Shown here: in pieces, positions 1 to 8,842 of the stretch
How positions within the stretch are numbered: position 1 is the stretch's first letter
Layout: each line of letters opens with the position of its first letter
Assembly: GCA_947069175.1 (NCBI GenBank)
Contig: CAMTDV010000013.1
Location: 55,062,610 to 55,126,609 of the forward strand
DNA: 64,000 nucleotides
From: Scalesia atractyloides
Lineage: Eukaryota > Streptophyta > Magnoliopsida > Asterales > Asteraceae
Reading direction: 5' to 3'
The notes under the pieces: model-generated
Told to the model about the DNA's origin: nothing
Database searches by the model: none
What the model saw: the letters and a program-made list of their open reading frames with translations, nothing else
Program-made: the position numbers and the translations under genes

Positions 1-217
1 ATGATGCGGGCGCCAACACAAACGCCAAAACAAATGAAAAATCCCAAAACAATATTAATAAATGAGACTCGATAAAGATGTCTTGTTCAATGCATGTGCG
101 TGCACCAAGAGCTCCTAGCGTCCTGAGAAACATGTAAAGAAACAAGTGTCAACATTAAAGATGAGTGAGTTCACAGGTTTTCATAAAATTGTTTGTTTGG
201 TTATAGTTTGTTACTCC

Positions 218-379
218 GTTATCCCCAACCCGGGATAACCAATCAGTTCCATTATTCCAATCCCGGAATAATAAGTTGTTGCTTCCAATATTCCCAAACC
301 GGAATATTAAGTTGTTGTTTCCATTATCCCCAACCCGGGGTAATAAGTTGATGTTCCAATATTCCAAACCCGGAATATT
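218..379. repeat. Array of five dyad-symmetric boxes in E1 3' LTR
   Basis: Five imperfect palindromes of 22 bp start at 218, 251, 287, 323 and 358 (spacing 33-36 bp). Each has arms of the type TTATCC/GGATAA or AATATTCC/GGAATATT around an AACCC-like centre. Arm sequences alternate between boxes, yet each box keeps its own symmetry, so the arms have changed together. E2 LTRs have only two such boxes. Confidence 0.85.
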
Positions 380-2383
380 AAGTTGTTCCGTAATTAAGTT
401 CAATATTAATGTATATAGGTAGCTAGCCTAAAGTCATGTCACTAAGTGTTCGCGATCGAAGCTGACTGTGTGCCTCCGTTTTGCCAGGCCTATCACATGA
501 CCATGGCGGTGTTAGGCCAATCATACATCCGTTGACCATACCCGGTCGGCTAGCGCGACTAGCTCGGATGGGGCTCGTCAGACCCAGTAGTACTACTTAT
601 AATTCCCCCGCTATTTAACCCAAATACTAACGATCCGAGGAGATTGTCGAGGACTTAAGTGATAAAGCTGCATAGTGACCATAACATTACATTAACATTA
701 ACTTAGTTACCGTATAGTTAAGTGACGTTAAATTCGTATAACGTAAAGAGTTTGAGTTTGAGAGTGTATACATGTTTCTCCCCCTGTTGTTTAAAAACCG
801 GATAAAGTTAGGGGCCGTGAACTCACCTTTATTTGCTCGGTTAGTGTGGCAAGGATGTTATAAGAAATGGGACCACTAGTTGCGTCCTAACAAACCAATT
901 AATTCCACGTCAGTGTGTAATCACACCAATACAAATTCCACACGCAATTTACTCACAAAGTGATACACACAAACAACATATCTAACACTCAAACATGCAT
1001 GTAAATATTCCCATGTGATCATAGAAATCAAACAACTTATCATAAACATATTCCAAATCCATACAACACTTTATACATACAATCACAAGTTATCAACTTT
1101 CTGCTTAACACTCAATTATTCAGCTGTTTTCTAGGATTTTTATAAAATAGTTCTAACATTCCAAAAATTCCCATATTTTTACAGTAGGTGACATTTATAC
1201 CATAGAAATTTATATAATTTTTCCAAGTCCTAAATCTTTACCAATTAGCCATAGATATTAATTCACTATGCTGCAGTCAGATTTACCGCTTTCTGACTGC
1301 GGTCCACGGAAGAATTTATTTAAAAATCACTGATTGTCCGATTAACGAAATTCCAATTGGAGTTGCCCGGAAATTTCTATACCTAGTTACTGTACAAAAA
1401 TCATGACTCAACTCCCTACTGATTTTAAAATTTAGCTTGATAAACAACCAACAAAATTCCAGAATTTTAACAGCTTTACCTACTGAACTTGTTTAGCCCT
1501 TTAAAAATATCAAACGATTTCAGAAAATTATGAATCCAGTGCCATTAGATTCCTTATTCAAATCTCTACGTTCTAGACATCAGAAAATCCATTTTTCGAC
1601 AACTAACGACCAAGTTACAGCCAGATGAAGTCGGCTGTAACTAGTATTCAGCAGGCTGTTTCAGCATTGTTGTTATTACAACTTACCTACATCGTTCCTA
1701 TTGATCGACCTAATCCGGCAAAGACCGATTTTTGATCCTAGTTTACTACTAACTACTTATCCATGCAAACCCTACTCAATAACCATAATCTTTATAAACA
1801 AATCATGGTTGTAAGCTATTGATTCCGAAAACAGTCATGTATACCCACACTATCAATTAATCCGATTACTTGTAAACACATATGATCCGAAGACAATACA
1901 ATCAATTCATTCAAGCACTTAGGGTTTCCGCAAACAATTATTCACAAGCACATGATCAAAACAGCCTATTACTTATCCAACACATAAGACCCGAAACAAC
2001 TAGACATTCAAACATGCATATTTATCCGAAACAACTAGACATTCAAACATATACATAATCCGAACATGATCTTGTAATCAGAGATAACCTCTAATCTTTT
2101 AATAACAATATAAACGAACCGTGATTAAGCTAGGGGATCCGGTGATCAAAGCTGCTTGCGGCCGAGAGGAAAGATGTCGATGATTGCTGCTGCGACCGGA
2201 AGAAAAGAACAGAAAAACTGTTGCTTGTTGCGACCGAGATGATGATGAGGGTAAGGCAGTTTGTTTGCGACTAAAAAGATGAACAAAGAGTTGATCTCGA
2301 TCGGTTAGGAGGAGCAAAGGGAGCTGCCGACGGCAGGTTTCTTTTAGGGTTTGGAGTTGTGAAAGAGCATGCATTAGTGTGTG

Positions 2384-2391
2384 TATATATA
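2384..2391 (-). promoter_or_regulatory. TATA box of E1 3' LTR
   Basis: TATATATA lies on the sense (minus) strand about 500 bp inside the LTR, followed by a CACACACTAATGCATG stretch where transcription would begin. The same site is at 11421-11428 in the 5' LTR. Confidence 0.55.
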
Positions 2392-2893
2392 GGCGCAAGG
2401 TGATTAGAAATAGGGGATGGGTTTCCGATTTGGACTAGTTCTCGCGGCCAAGGGTTTGGGTTGCTCGCGGTTATGGTCTTGGGTTTTGGATAGCAAGCAT
2501 GGCCGAGAATCTTGGGTTGTTTGGTTCGGGTCTTGATCACGTGGCCGAGGACTAAAGTTGCATGCTATGAGTTTCGGTTTTGGTTAGTGTTTGTGGCCGA
2601 GGGACTTGGGTTGGGTTTAGGTTTTCGATGTGTGTTGGATTTGATCTTGGCCGAGAACTTGACTTGAACTAGAGTTTAGAACTTGTTACTCCTAGAGTCG
2701 AAATGAACCAAGGTTTAGAACGTGTCGCGGTTTGGTTAAGTTCGTGCACGTATTAAATCTAAATATTCAATCACTAAAACAATCACACAACACACAACAC
2801 GTATTCATTTAATTCGTACACGTTCGTACACAAAGCACGTAATTAGATTGACACGTATTACGTTTAAGTTATCCGAAAACCCGGGATATCACA

Positions 2894-2902
2894 TTATCCC
2901 CA
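2894..2902 (-). other. E1 polypurine tract next to 3' LTR
   Basis: Sense GGGGATAA lies directly before the LTR start TGTGATATCC, the position where plus-strand DNA synthesis is primed. A second copy lies inside at 3072-3088. Confidence 0.6.
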
Positions 2903-3060
2903 TGTTGTACATGTTTAGAGTGCCACGCACAAAGAGTTAGTTCGTGTACAATGGTACGCAACGTTACAAGAAGTTCCCCAAGTGTCATACACAAAGATTT
3001 CCAAGTGCCATGCACAAGAATTTAATCAACAATAATACACGAAGGTATGAGAAATTTCCA

Positions 3061-3088
3061 GGTTGTCACATCATCCCCTTGTTGAAAG
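3061..3088 (-). other. Internal polypurine tract plus pseudo-LTR start (E1)
   Basis: In sense this reads CTTTCAACAAGGGGATGATG followed by TGTGACAACC. It looks exactly like a polypurine tract abutting an LTR start, but the true LTR begins about 177 bp further on. It lies just after the pol stop codon. The 2903-3060 interval between the two tracts has no coding signal. Confidence 0.6.
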
Positions 3089-3106
3089 AATTTTCGTCCC
3101 GAAAAT

Positions 3107-6100
3107 TTAGGTATTGTCATCGTTAGTTTGCTGCTCAGTTGCGAAGAGGTGTGGGTATTTGCTTTTCATTTGGTCCTCTCTTTCCCACGTGAACTCCGTT
3201 CCACGCTTAGAGTCCCAACGAACTTTAACGATTGGAATCTTGCTGTGCCTCCGAGTCTTGATCTCACGATCCATGATCTCGATAGGCTTTTCCACGAAGT
3301 GTAGTTGTTCATCCACTTGGATCTCATCCAATGGAATAACTAAAGTTTCATCTGATAGACACTTCTTCAGATTTGACACGTGACATACGTTGTGAACTCC
3401 ACTGAGTTCGGTAGGGAGGTCTAATTGGTATGCTACGGGTCCAATTCGTTTCAAGATTTCAAACGGGCCTACGTACCGTGGGTTAAGTTTGCCCCGTTTT
3501 CCAAAACGGATTACACCCTTCCAGGGTGACACCTTTAGTAGGACGCGATCGCCTACTTGGAATTCGAGCGGTTTGCGTCGTTGATCAGCGTAGCTTTTCT
3601 GTCGATCTCGTGCCGCCGCCATGCGGTTTCTGATTTGTACAATCTTTTCAGTGGCCTCAAGTATTAACTCAGGGCCTGTGAGTTGGCTGTCACCGACTTC
3701 TGCCCAGCAGACCGGTGATCTACATTTACGACCGTATAATGCCTCAAACGGTGCTGCCGAAATACTCGTGTGATAGCTGTTGTTATATGAGAATTCCACT
3801 AGAGGCAGGTGGATTTCCCAATTATTTCCGAAGTCCACTACGCATGCCCTAAGCATGTCTTCCAAGGTTTGTATGGTCCTTTCGCTTTGACCATCAGTCT
3901 GAGGGTGATAAGCTGTGCTCATATCCAAGCGTGTTCCCAACGCTTTCTGGAGTGACTGCCAGAAGTTTGACGTGAAGCGAGCATCTCTATCTGAGATGAT
4001 GGACGTTGGCACTCCGTGCCGAGAAACTACTTCCTTGATGTAAATGCGAGTCAACTTCTCCATCTTATCTGTTTCTTTAATATCTAGGAAGTGTGCGGAC
4101 TTAGTTAAACGATCCACAATCACCCAGATGGTGTCGCAACCACCCAAGGTTCGCGGGAGTTTAGTGATAAAATCCATGGAGATCTGATCCCATTTCCACA
4201 CTGGGATCTCAGGTTGTTGGAGTAACCCCGATGGCTTTTGATACTCCACCTTGACTTTTGCACAAGTCAAACATCTACTCACGTAGGTGGCTATATCGGC
4301 TTTCATGTTGGGCCACCAATACGCAACTTTAAGGTCTTGATACATCTTATCCGAACCCGGATGGATAGAGTATCGAGATTTGTGAGCTTCATCCATGACT
4401 AGCTCTCTGAGGTTCCCGTAGAGAGGTACCCATATGCGATTCATGAAATACCGGGCTCCATTGGGTTTTACTTCCCAATCGCGTTCCATTTTTCCCACTG
4501 ATTCGGCTTTGATGTTTTCCACCTTAACTGCTTCTAACTGGGCGTCGCGTATTTGATCGGGTAGCCCCAAATGAATAGTGAGTTGTAGTGCTCGTACATG
4601 ACGAGGTTTCAAGTGTTCCTTCCTGCTGAGGGCATCAGCTACCACGTTAGCTTTACCCGGGTGATACCGAATGGCACACTCATAATCGTTCAGAAGTTCG
4701 ACCCAGCGACGCTGTCGCATGTTCAACTCCTTCTGATCAAAGATGTGCTGGAGGCTTTTGTGGTCAGTGAAGATTGTGCACTTCGTTCCATAAAGGTAGT
4801 GTCTCCAAATCTTAAGTGCAAACACTACTGCTCCTAATTCTAGGTCATGCGTCGTGTAGTTCTTCTCGTGAACTTTCAGCTGTCGTGACGCATACGCGAT
4901 GACCTTATCGCGTTGCATGAGTACGCATCCCAATCCTTGAATGGAAGCATCACAATACACTACAAAGTCATCTGTCCCTTCCCGCAAAGACAGAATGGGT
5001 GCACTGCAAAGTTTCTGCTTCAGCAGTTGAAATGCTGCTTCTTGCTTGTCACCCCAATTATACTTGATACCTTTCTGGGTGAGGGTAGTAAGCGGTTGTG
5101 CAATCTTTGAAAACCCCTCGATGAAGCGTCTGTAGTAACCAGCCAATCCTAAGAATTGGCGGATTTCCGTCGGTGTCTTAGGTGCTTCCCAGTTTTTGAT
5201 GGCTTCAATCTTGGCAGGGTCTACGTGGATACCCTTTTCATTCACGACGTGCCCGAGAAACTGAACTTCCCGGATCCAGAAATCACATTTCGAGAGCTTG
5301 GCATATAGCTTTTCCTGTTGAAGTAATCCTAGCAGTAATCGTAGGTGCTCAGCATGCTCTTCTTCACTTTTGGAGTAGATGAGTATGTCATCGATGAACA
5401 CGATGACAAATTTGTCGAGGTATGGTTTACACACACGGTTCATGAGGTCCATGAATACCGCAGGTGCGTTAGTGAGACCGAATGGCATAACCAAGAACTC
5501 GTAATGGCCATACCGAGTGCGAAATGTTGTCTTAGCGATATCCTCCTCTCTGACGCGTAGCTGATGATAACCAGACCGTAAATCAATCTTAGAGTAGTAA
5601 CTTGACCCTTGCAGTTGGTCGAATAGATCGTCGATGCGAGGTAACGGGTATCGGTTCTTGACTGTAACCTTGTTGAGTTCCCTATAGTCGATGCACATGC
5701 GGAAAGTCCCGTCCTTCTTCTTGACAAACAGGACTGGAGCTCCCCATGGCGAAACGCTTGGTCGGATAAATCCTTTTTCCAACAGCTCTTGAAGTTGGGT
5801 CGACAGCTCCTGCAGCTCGGCTGGAGCTAGGCGGTATGGAGCTTTGGCGATGGGAGTTGCATTGCTTGCCAATTCGATTTCAAACTCCAATTGTCGATGT
5901 GGTGGAAGACCAGGTAGTTCTTCTGGGAATACATCGGAAAAATCACGGACGACAGGGATGTCTTCTATACGTTTCTCGTCCTTAGGCTGTTCGGTAATTA
6001 GTGCAAGTATAGCGAAGGAATTCTTTTTCCGAAGATACTTCTGCGCTTGCATAAATGAGATAATGTTGGTGACGGCGCTTGCCTTGTCGCCTTGTACCGT

Positions 6101-6943
6101 CAGGATTTCGTCGTTCGAGAGTGGAATACGGATAGACTTTTCGAAGCAGAGAACTTCAGCCCGGACGTCGGATAGCCAGTCCATTCCGACTACCACGTCA
6201 AAACTACACAAGGTAGTTGTCATCAGATCAATGGTAAAAGTGTGGCCCGCGAGTTTGAGTTGACAGCCGGATACGATTTGGGTCACATCTACCGATTTAC
6301 CATTGGCTAATTCTATCACATAAGGGGTCTCTAATGGTTTAAGCGTGAGATTTAGGTTCTTCCTAAAAGACTCAGATATAAAACTCCTATCCGCACCCGT
6401 ATCAAAAAGCACAGAAGCAAAATGTTCATTAAGGGGAAACTTACCGGTGACCACGTTCGTGTCGTTTCTGGCCTCTTCGCGGCCCAATGTAAATGCGCGA
6501 CCTTTAGCACCTCCTGTGCCACCGTTCCCATTGTTGTTGTTGTTATTATTGTTGTGGTTGTTGTGGTTGTGGTTGTTTCCACCATTATTGTTGTTATTGC
6601 GCAACTGTGGGCAGTCTTTTCTAAAATGAGCAGTGCTACCACACTGATAGCATCCCCGGTTTATACCCTGCTGCTGACCTTGAGGCTGATTCTGATTTTG
6701 TCGGGACATGATTTCCCCACGACAATCCTTTGCCGCATGTCCCATCTTGCCACATCTTTGGCAGCGAATTCCGGCACAAGGGCCGTTATGATGGAGATTA
6801 CAGCGATTGCACTGCGGCTTTAGACCTACATAGCCGCCTGCATTCTGGTTGTTGTTGTTGTTGTAGTTGTTGTTGTTGTTGCTGGAACGATTTTGATGAC
6901 CCCGGTGGTTGTGGTAGTGATTGAACCGTTTCTGGTTCCCTTG
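3107..6943 (-). CDS. pol: E1 pol (NC knuckle-protease-RT-RNase H-integrase-chromodomain)
   Basis: The frame is open from 6943 to 3107; the first Met, at 6745, gives 1212 residues numbered here. Nucleocapsid knuckle C32-C35-H40-C45 is followed by an Asn/His/Gly-rich linker (about 50-80). Protease has DTGA at 115-118. RT runs about 330-500 with FIDD at 450-453. RNase H shows D599, E636, D661 and D704. Integrase has the zinc-binding set H788, H795, C825, C828, catalytic D858, D919 and E955 (DD35E spacing), a GPY/F-like stretch about 1091-1111, and a chromodomain-like tail about 1150-1201. This set cuts the polyprotein, copies RNA into DNA and inserts it. All catalytic residues I looked for are present. 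The true protein is made as a gag-pol fusion, because a first knuckle lies upstream in the same frame. Confidence 0.93.
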   Translation of the reverse strand, partial: QGNQKRFNHYHNHRGHQNRSSNNNNNYNNNNNQNAGGYVGLKPQCNRCNLHHNGPCAGIRCQRCGKMGHAAKDCRGEIMSRQNQNQPQGQQQGINRGCYQCGSTAHFRKDCPQLRNNNNNGGNNHNHNNHNNNNNNNNGNGGTGGAKGRAFTLGREEARNDTNVVTGKFPLNEHFASVLFDTGADRSFISESFRKNLNLTLKPLETPYVIELANGKSVDVTQIVSGCQLKLAGHTFTIDLMTTTLCSFDVVVGMDWLSDVRAEVLCFEKSIRIPLSNDEILTVQGDKASAVTNIISFMQAQKYLRKKNSFAILALITEQPKDEKRIEDIPVVRDFSDVFPEELPGLPPHRQLEFEIELASNATPIAKAPYRLAPAELQELSTQLQELLEKGFIRPSVSPWGAPVLFVKKKDGTFRMCIDYRELNKVTVKNRYPLPRIDDLFDQLQGSSYYSKIDLRSGYHQLRVREEDIAKTTFRTRYGHYEFLVMPFGLTNAPAVFMDLMNRVCKPYLDKFVIVFIDDILIYSKSEEEHAEHLRLLLGLLQQEKLYAKLSKCDFWIREVQFLGHVVNEKGIHVDPAKIEAIKNWEAPKTPTEIRQFLGLAGYYRRFIEGFSKIAQPLTTLTQKGIKYNWGDKQEAAFQLLKQKLCSAPILSLREGTDDFVVYCDASIQGLGCVLMQRDKVIAYASRQLKVHEKNYTTHDLELGAVVFALKIWRHYLYGTKCTIFTDHKSLQHIFDQKELNMRQRRWVELLNDYECAIRYHPGKANVVADALSRKEHLKPRHVRALQLTIHLGLPDQIRDAQLEAVKVENIKAESVGKMERDWEVKPNGARYFMNRIWVPLYGNLRELVMDEAHKSRYSIHPGSDKMYQDLKVAYWWPNMKADIATYVSRCLTCAKVKVEYQKPSGLLQQPEIPVWKWDQISMDFITKLPRTLGGCDTIWVIVDRLTKSAHFLDIKETDKMEKLTRIYIKEVVSRHGVPTSIISDRDARFTSNFWQSLQKALGTRLDMSTAYHPQTDGQSERTIQTLEDMLRACVVDFGNNWEIHLPLVEFSYNNSYHTSISAAPFEALYGRKCRSPVCWAEVGDSQLTGPELILEATEKIVQIRNRMAAARDRQKSYADQRRKPLEFQVGDRVLLKVSPWKGVIRFGKRGKLNPRYVGPFEILKRIGPVAYQLDLPTELSGVHNVCHVSNLKKCLSDETLVIPLDEIQVDEQLHFVEKPIEIMDREIKTRRHSKIPIVKVRWDSKRGTEFTWEREDQMKSKYPHLFATEQQTNDDNT

Positions 6944-7580
6944 CTATGGATGTGATGACGAAGACTGTCGAATGGTGGAGTCTTCAAACTTTCTTTTGTT
7001 ATCTGAGGCAACTTCAGTGGTACCCCGTGCTGGCAGTTTCTTCTGTTCCACCGCTTTATCGGTGAGTTTGTGAGCCAATCGGATAGCTTGATGTTCTGTT
7101 ACAGGGTTACTAGACATCACCATACCCTGAATTTCCGGAACCAGACCCCCGAGATAGAACTCGAGTCTTTTCTTCACCGTGTTTGCCAAATCAGGACACA
7201 GAAATACCAAGTCATGGTGTTTTGCAGTGTAAGCCTCAATTTCCGATCCCACCATCTTGTGGTTCCATAGAGCTTGCTCTAACTGTTGCACTCTGTCTCG
7301 TGGACAGTACTCCTCTTTAATCAGGGCTTGAACTCAATCCATGCCATTGCATTTGCAGCTAACAGTCCACGTGTTTGGACTTGGGCATTCCACCATGTCA
7401 GTGCCCCATCTTCCAGCGTTGAGGCGGCGTATTTGACCTTGTTGGCCTCTAAGCAGTTGCACATTTCAAAAACGGATTCCGACTTTTCGATCCAGCGAAC
7501 CAGTCCAATGGGTCCTTCTGCCCCCGAGAACTTGCTAGGCTTTGCGTCAAGGAACATCTTATAGGGATTAAAGCCCCCTC
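6747..7580 (-). pseudogene. gag: E1 gag, second exon (capsid and first zinc knuckle), damaged
   Basis: The frame entering at 7580 (GGGFNPYKMFLDAKPSKF) encodes the retrotransposon capsid core (…ALTWWNAQVQTRG…), then shifts by one base near 7325, where a nucleotide is missing compared with the continuing frame. It resumes (MQQLEQALWNHKM) to an in-frame TAG at 6944-6946. E2 has CAG at that position, so this is a C-to-T nonsense change. The frame then stays open into pol, with a first zinc knuckle CQRCGKMGHAAKDC. gag forms the particle and packages RNA. Two lesions mean no full-length Gag from this copy. Confidence 0.88.
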
Positions 7581-7663
7581 CTGCTGACAGAGAACAGGAA
7601 GTCAGCAAGGAATTGTACTAGCCTCACTATTAGATTTTCACGCGAAAATTTAATAATGGTTAC
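7581..7663 (-). other. Predicted 83-nt spliceosomal intron in E1 gag
   Basis: The sense strand begins GTAACC and ends CTGTCAGCAG. A CTGAC branch-like site lies about 20 nt before the acceptor, followed by a pyrimidine-rich run. The unspliced frame stops at once (…PAGNHY*). Removing 83 nt (not a multiple of three) joins codon 36 of the upstream gag ORF exactly to the capsid frame. E2 has an 83-nt counterpart at 22016-22098 with the same ends and the same frame effect. Confidence 0.7.
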
Positions 7664-7772
7664 CTGCCGGCTGGTTCTGAACACCCGCTAATGCTGCGTT
7701 CACATGCTCCTGGATCATGGCAGCTAGCTCTTCGGGCGTCAAGTTAAGGTTTCCACGTCTTCCAGTCGCCAT
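7664..7772 (-). CDS. gag: E1 gag, first exon
   Basis: ATG at 7772 opens 36 codons beginning MATGRRGNLNLTPEELAAM and containing QEHVNAALAGVQ, then reaches the predicted splice donor. This N-terminal peptide is repeated in E2, where an 8-nt deletion breaks it. It is the likely authentic Gag start because the capsid frame has no earlier conserved Met. It follows ORF0 after about 260 nt without a coding frame. Confidence 0.7.
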
Positions 7773-8031
7773 TTAGATCTTCGAAACACAACACAAACAC
7801 ACCCTGATAAGTCTATATGTCCAATATAGTTATCCTACTTCATACTTTAATAATTATTTAGTTATGTCAACTCAATATGTTAAATAGTCGAAAGAAATAC
7901 TTGATTAACTGAAATCTCAACGTCTTACAAAGGTGCAAATCAAACATACGAATTTACTATAAAGTCTCAAGTTTAAATACAAGTGGGAAAATAATAAACT
8001 GAAGGAAAACAAATAATATAAACGAGACGTG

Positions 8032-8635
8032 TCAGTCGTCTACGTCTCCATTTCCCCAAGTCACTGTCGTTGCCATCATCCTGTGCGGCATTTCCAGCTT
8101 CCTCAGCTGGGTCCTTCTCCGGATCCTCTTCTGGATCCTCCTCTACCGGCACTGGAGGGGCCGGTGCTGGTTCAAGTGCTTGATTTTGCAGTTCCTGAAT
8201 ATTCCAACTGTTTTCCAGGACTCTGTCCTCCAGCCAGTCAGCTCTTATCTGCTCAGCACGCAGATCTCTGGCTATGGTGTTACGAGCTATCTTGCTCGTA
8301 CGATGCTCTTCCTCGAGCGAGTCGGTCTTTCCCGTAAGGTGTCGGATCATCCATCCTTGTGCTAAGATGGTTCCCTGCATTCTTTCTAACTGTTTTTGTT
8401 GTGTATGTACCAGGATTCTAAGCATGTCAAGTCCTATTTCTACAGGATTAACCGGTTCAACCGGTACAGCAATAGTTGGGCGCAACGACGACTCCTCCCC
8501 CAGAGCGAGCCTTTTCCTCGCTGCTGAGCGTGTCTCCACGCCATAAGGTGGTATGGGTTCCACCATTGGTGCCTTTCCTGATGCTCTTGGTGGCGTAAGT
8601 CTGTCGGACGATGATGACGATGAGGATGATGACAT
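8032..8635 (-). CDS. E1 ORF0: Ser-rich, coiled-coil, acidic-tail protein of unknown role
   Basis: ATG at 8635 is the first ORF after the PBS. About 200 residues: a poly-Ser start (MSSSSSSSSSDR), a middle rich in Arg/Glu/Leu heptad-like runs (about 70-150, probable coiled coil), and a Pro/Glu/Asp-rich acidic end. E2 has a recognisable counterpart at 22373-23007 that ends DSDLGDGDIDD and a stop. In E1 an extra C in the run at 8054-8057 shifts the last codons, so the read-through frame ends at 7973 instead of the inferred native stop at 8032-8034. I recognise no known domain. Its place upstream of gag and its conservation in two subfamilies suggest a real element protein. 7773-8031 holds no clear ORF. 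Confidence 0.65.
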
Positions 8636-8825
8636 TGCCTGTTAGGTCGTGTAGTTAGTTACGAGTTGTTTTCATTTCTTATTATGAAGGTATAACCTAC
8701 CAAACACGTTTGTAGCATATTGCATAACAAGATATAATAATTCGGTGCCAAACTAAGTCTAGTGTCGTGATATCAGCTATAGTTTTAGGTCTACTTCTAA
8801 TGCAAACCTGGTTCTCTATAGCTAG

Positions 8826-8839
8826 TGGCTCTGATACCA
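8826..8839 (-). other. E1 primer binding site (initiator Met tRNA)
   Basis: Sense TGGTATCAGAGCCA lies three bases inside the 5' LTR. It is the standard plant initiator-Met tRNA complement that primes minus-strand DNA. 8636-8825 is leader without other recognisable features. Confidence 0.9.
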
Positions 8840-8842
8840 ATC

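Larger units (their letters stand above)
1..2893 (-). repeat. E1 3' LTR (left edge outside the window)
   Basis: The sequence matches 9038-11930 base for base in register. In sense it starts TGTGATATCCCGGG at 2893. By eye I count about 25 substitutions and no net length difference from the partner LTR. The sense end (…AGGGTGTGACA) would lie about 195 bp left of the window. It contains the five-palindrome array at 218-379 and a TATA box near 2388. Short ORFs inside it are not genes. Confidence 0.95.

Noticed and set aside
155..403. 82-residue ORF with repeated WNN/GNIGSNNLLF motifs (also 9192-9440)
   Set aside because: It is the translation of the LTR palindrome array. The repeats are in the DNA boxes, and the frame has no other support.
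2099..2540. Ser/Arg-rich ORFs in E1 LTRs (also 11136-11577)
   Set aside because: They lie in LTR non-coding sequence, overlap each other in different frames, and have no counterpart in E2 LTRs.
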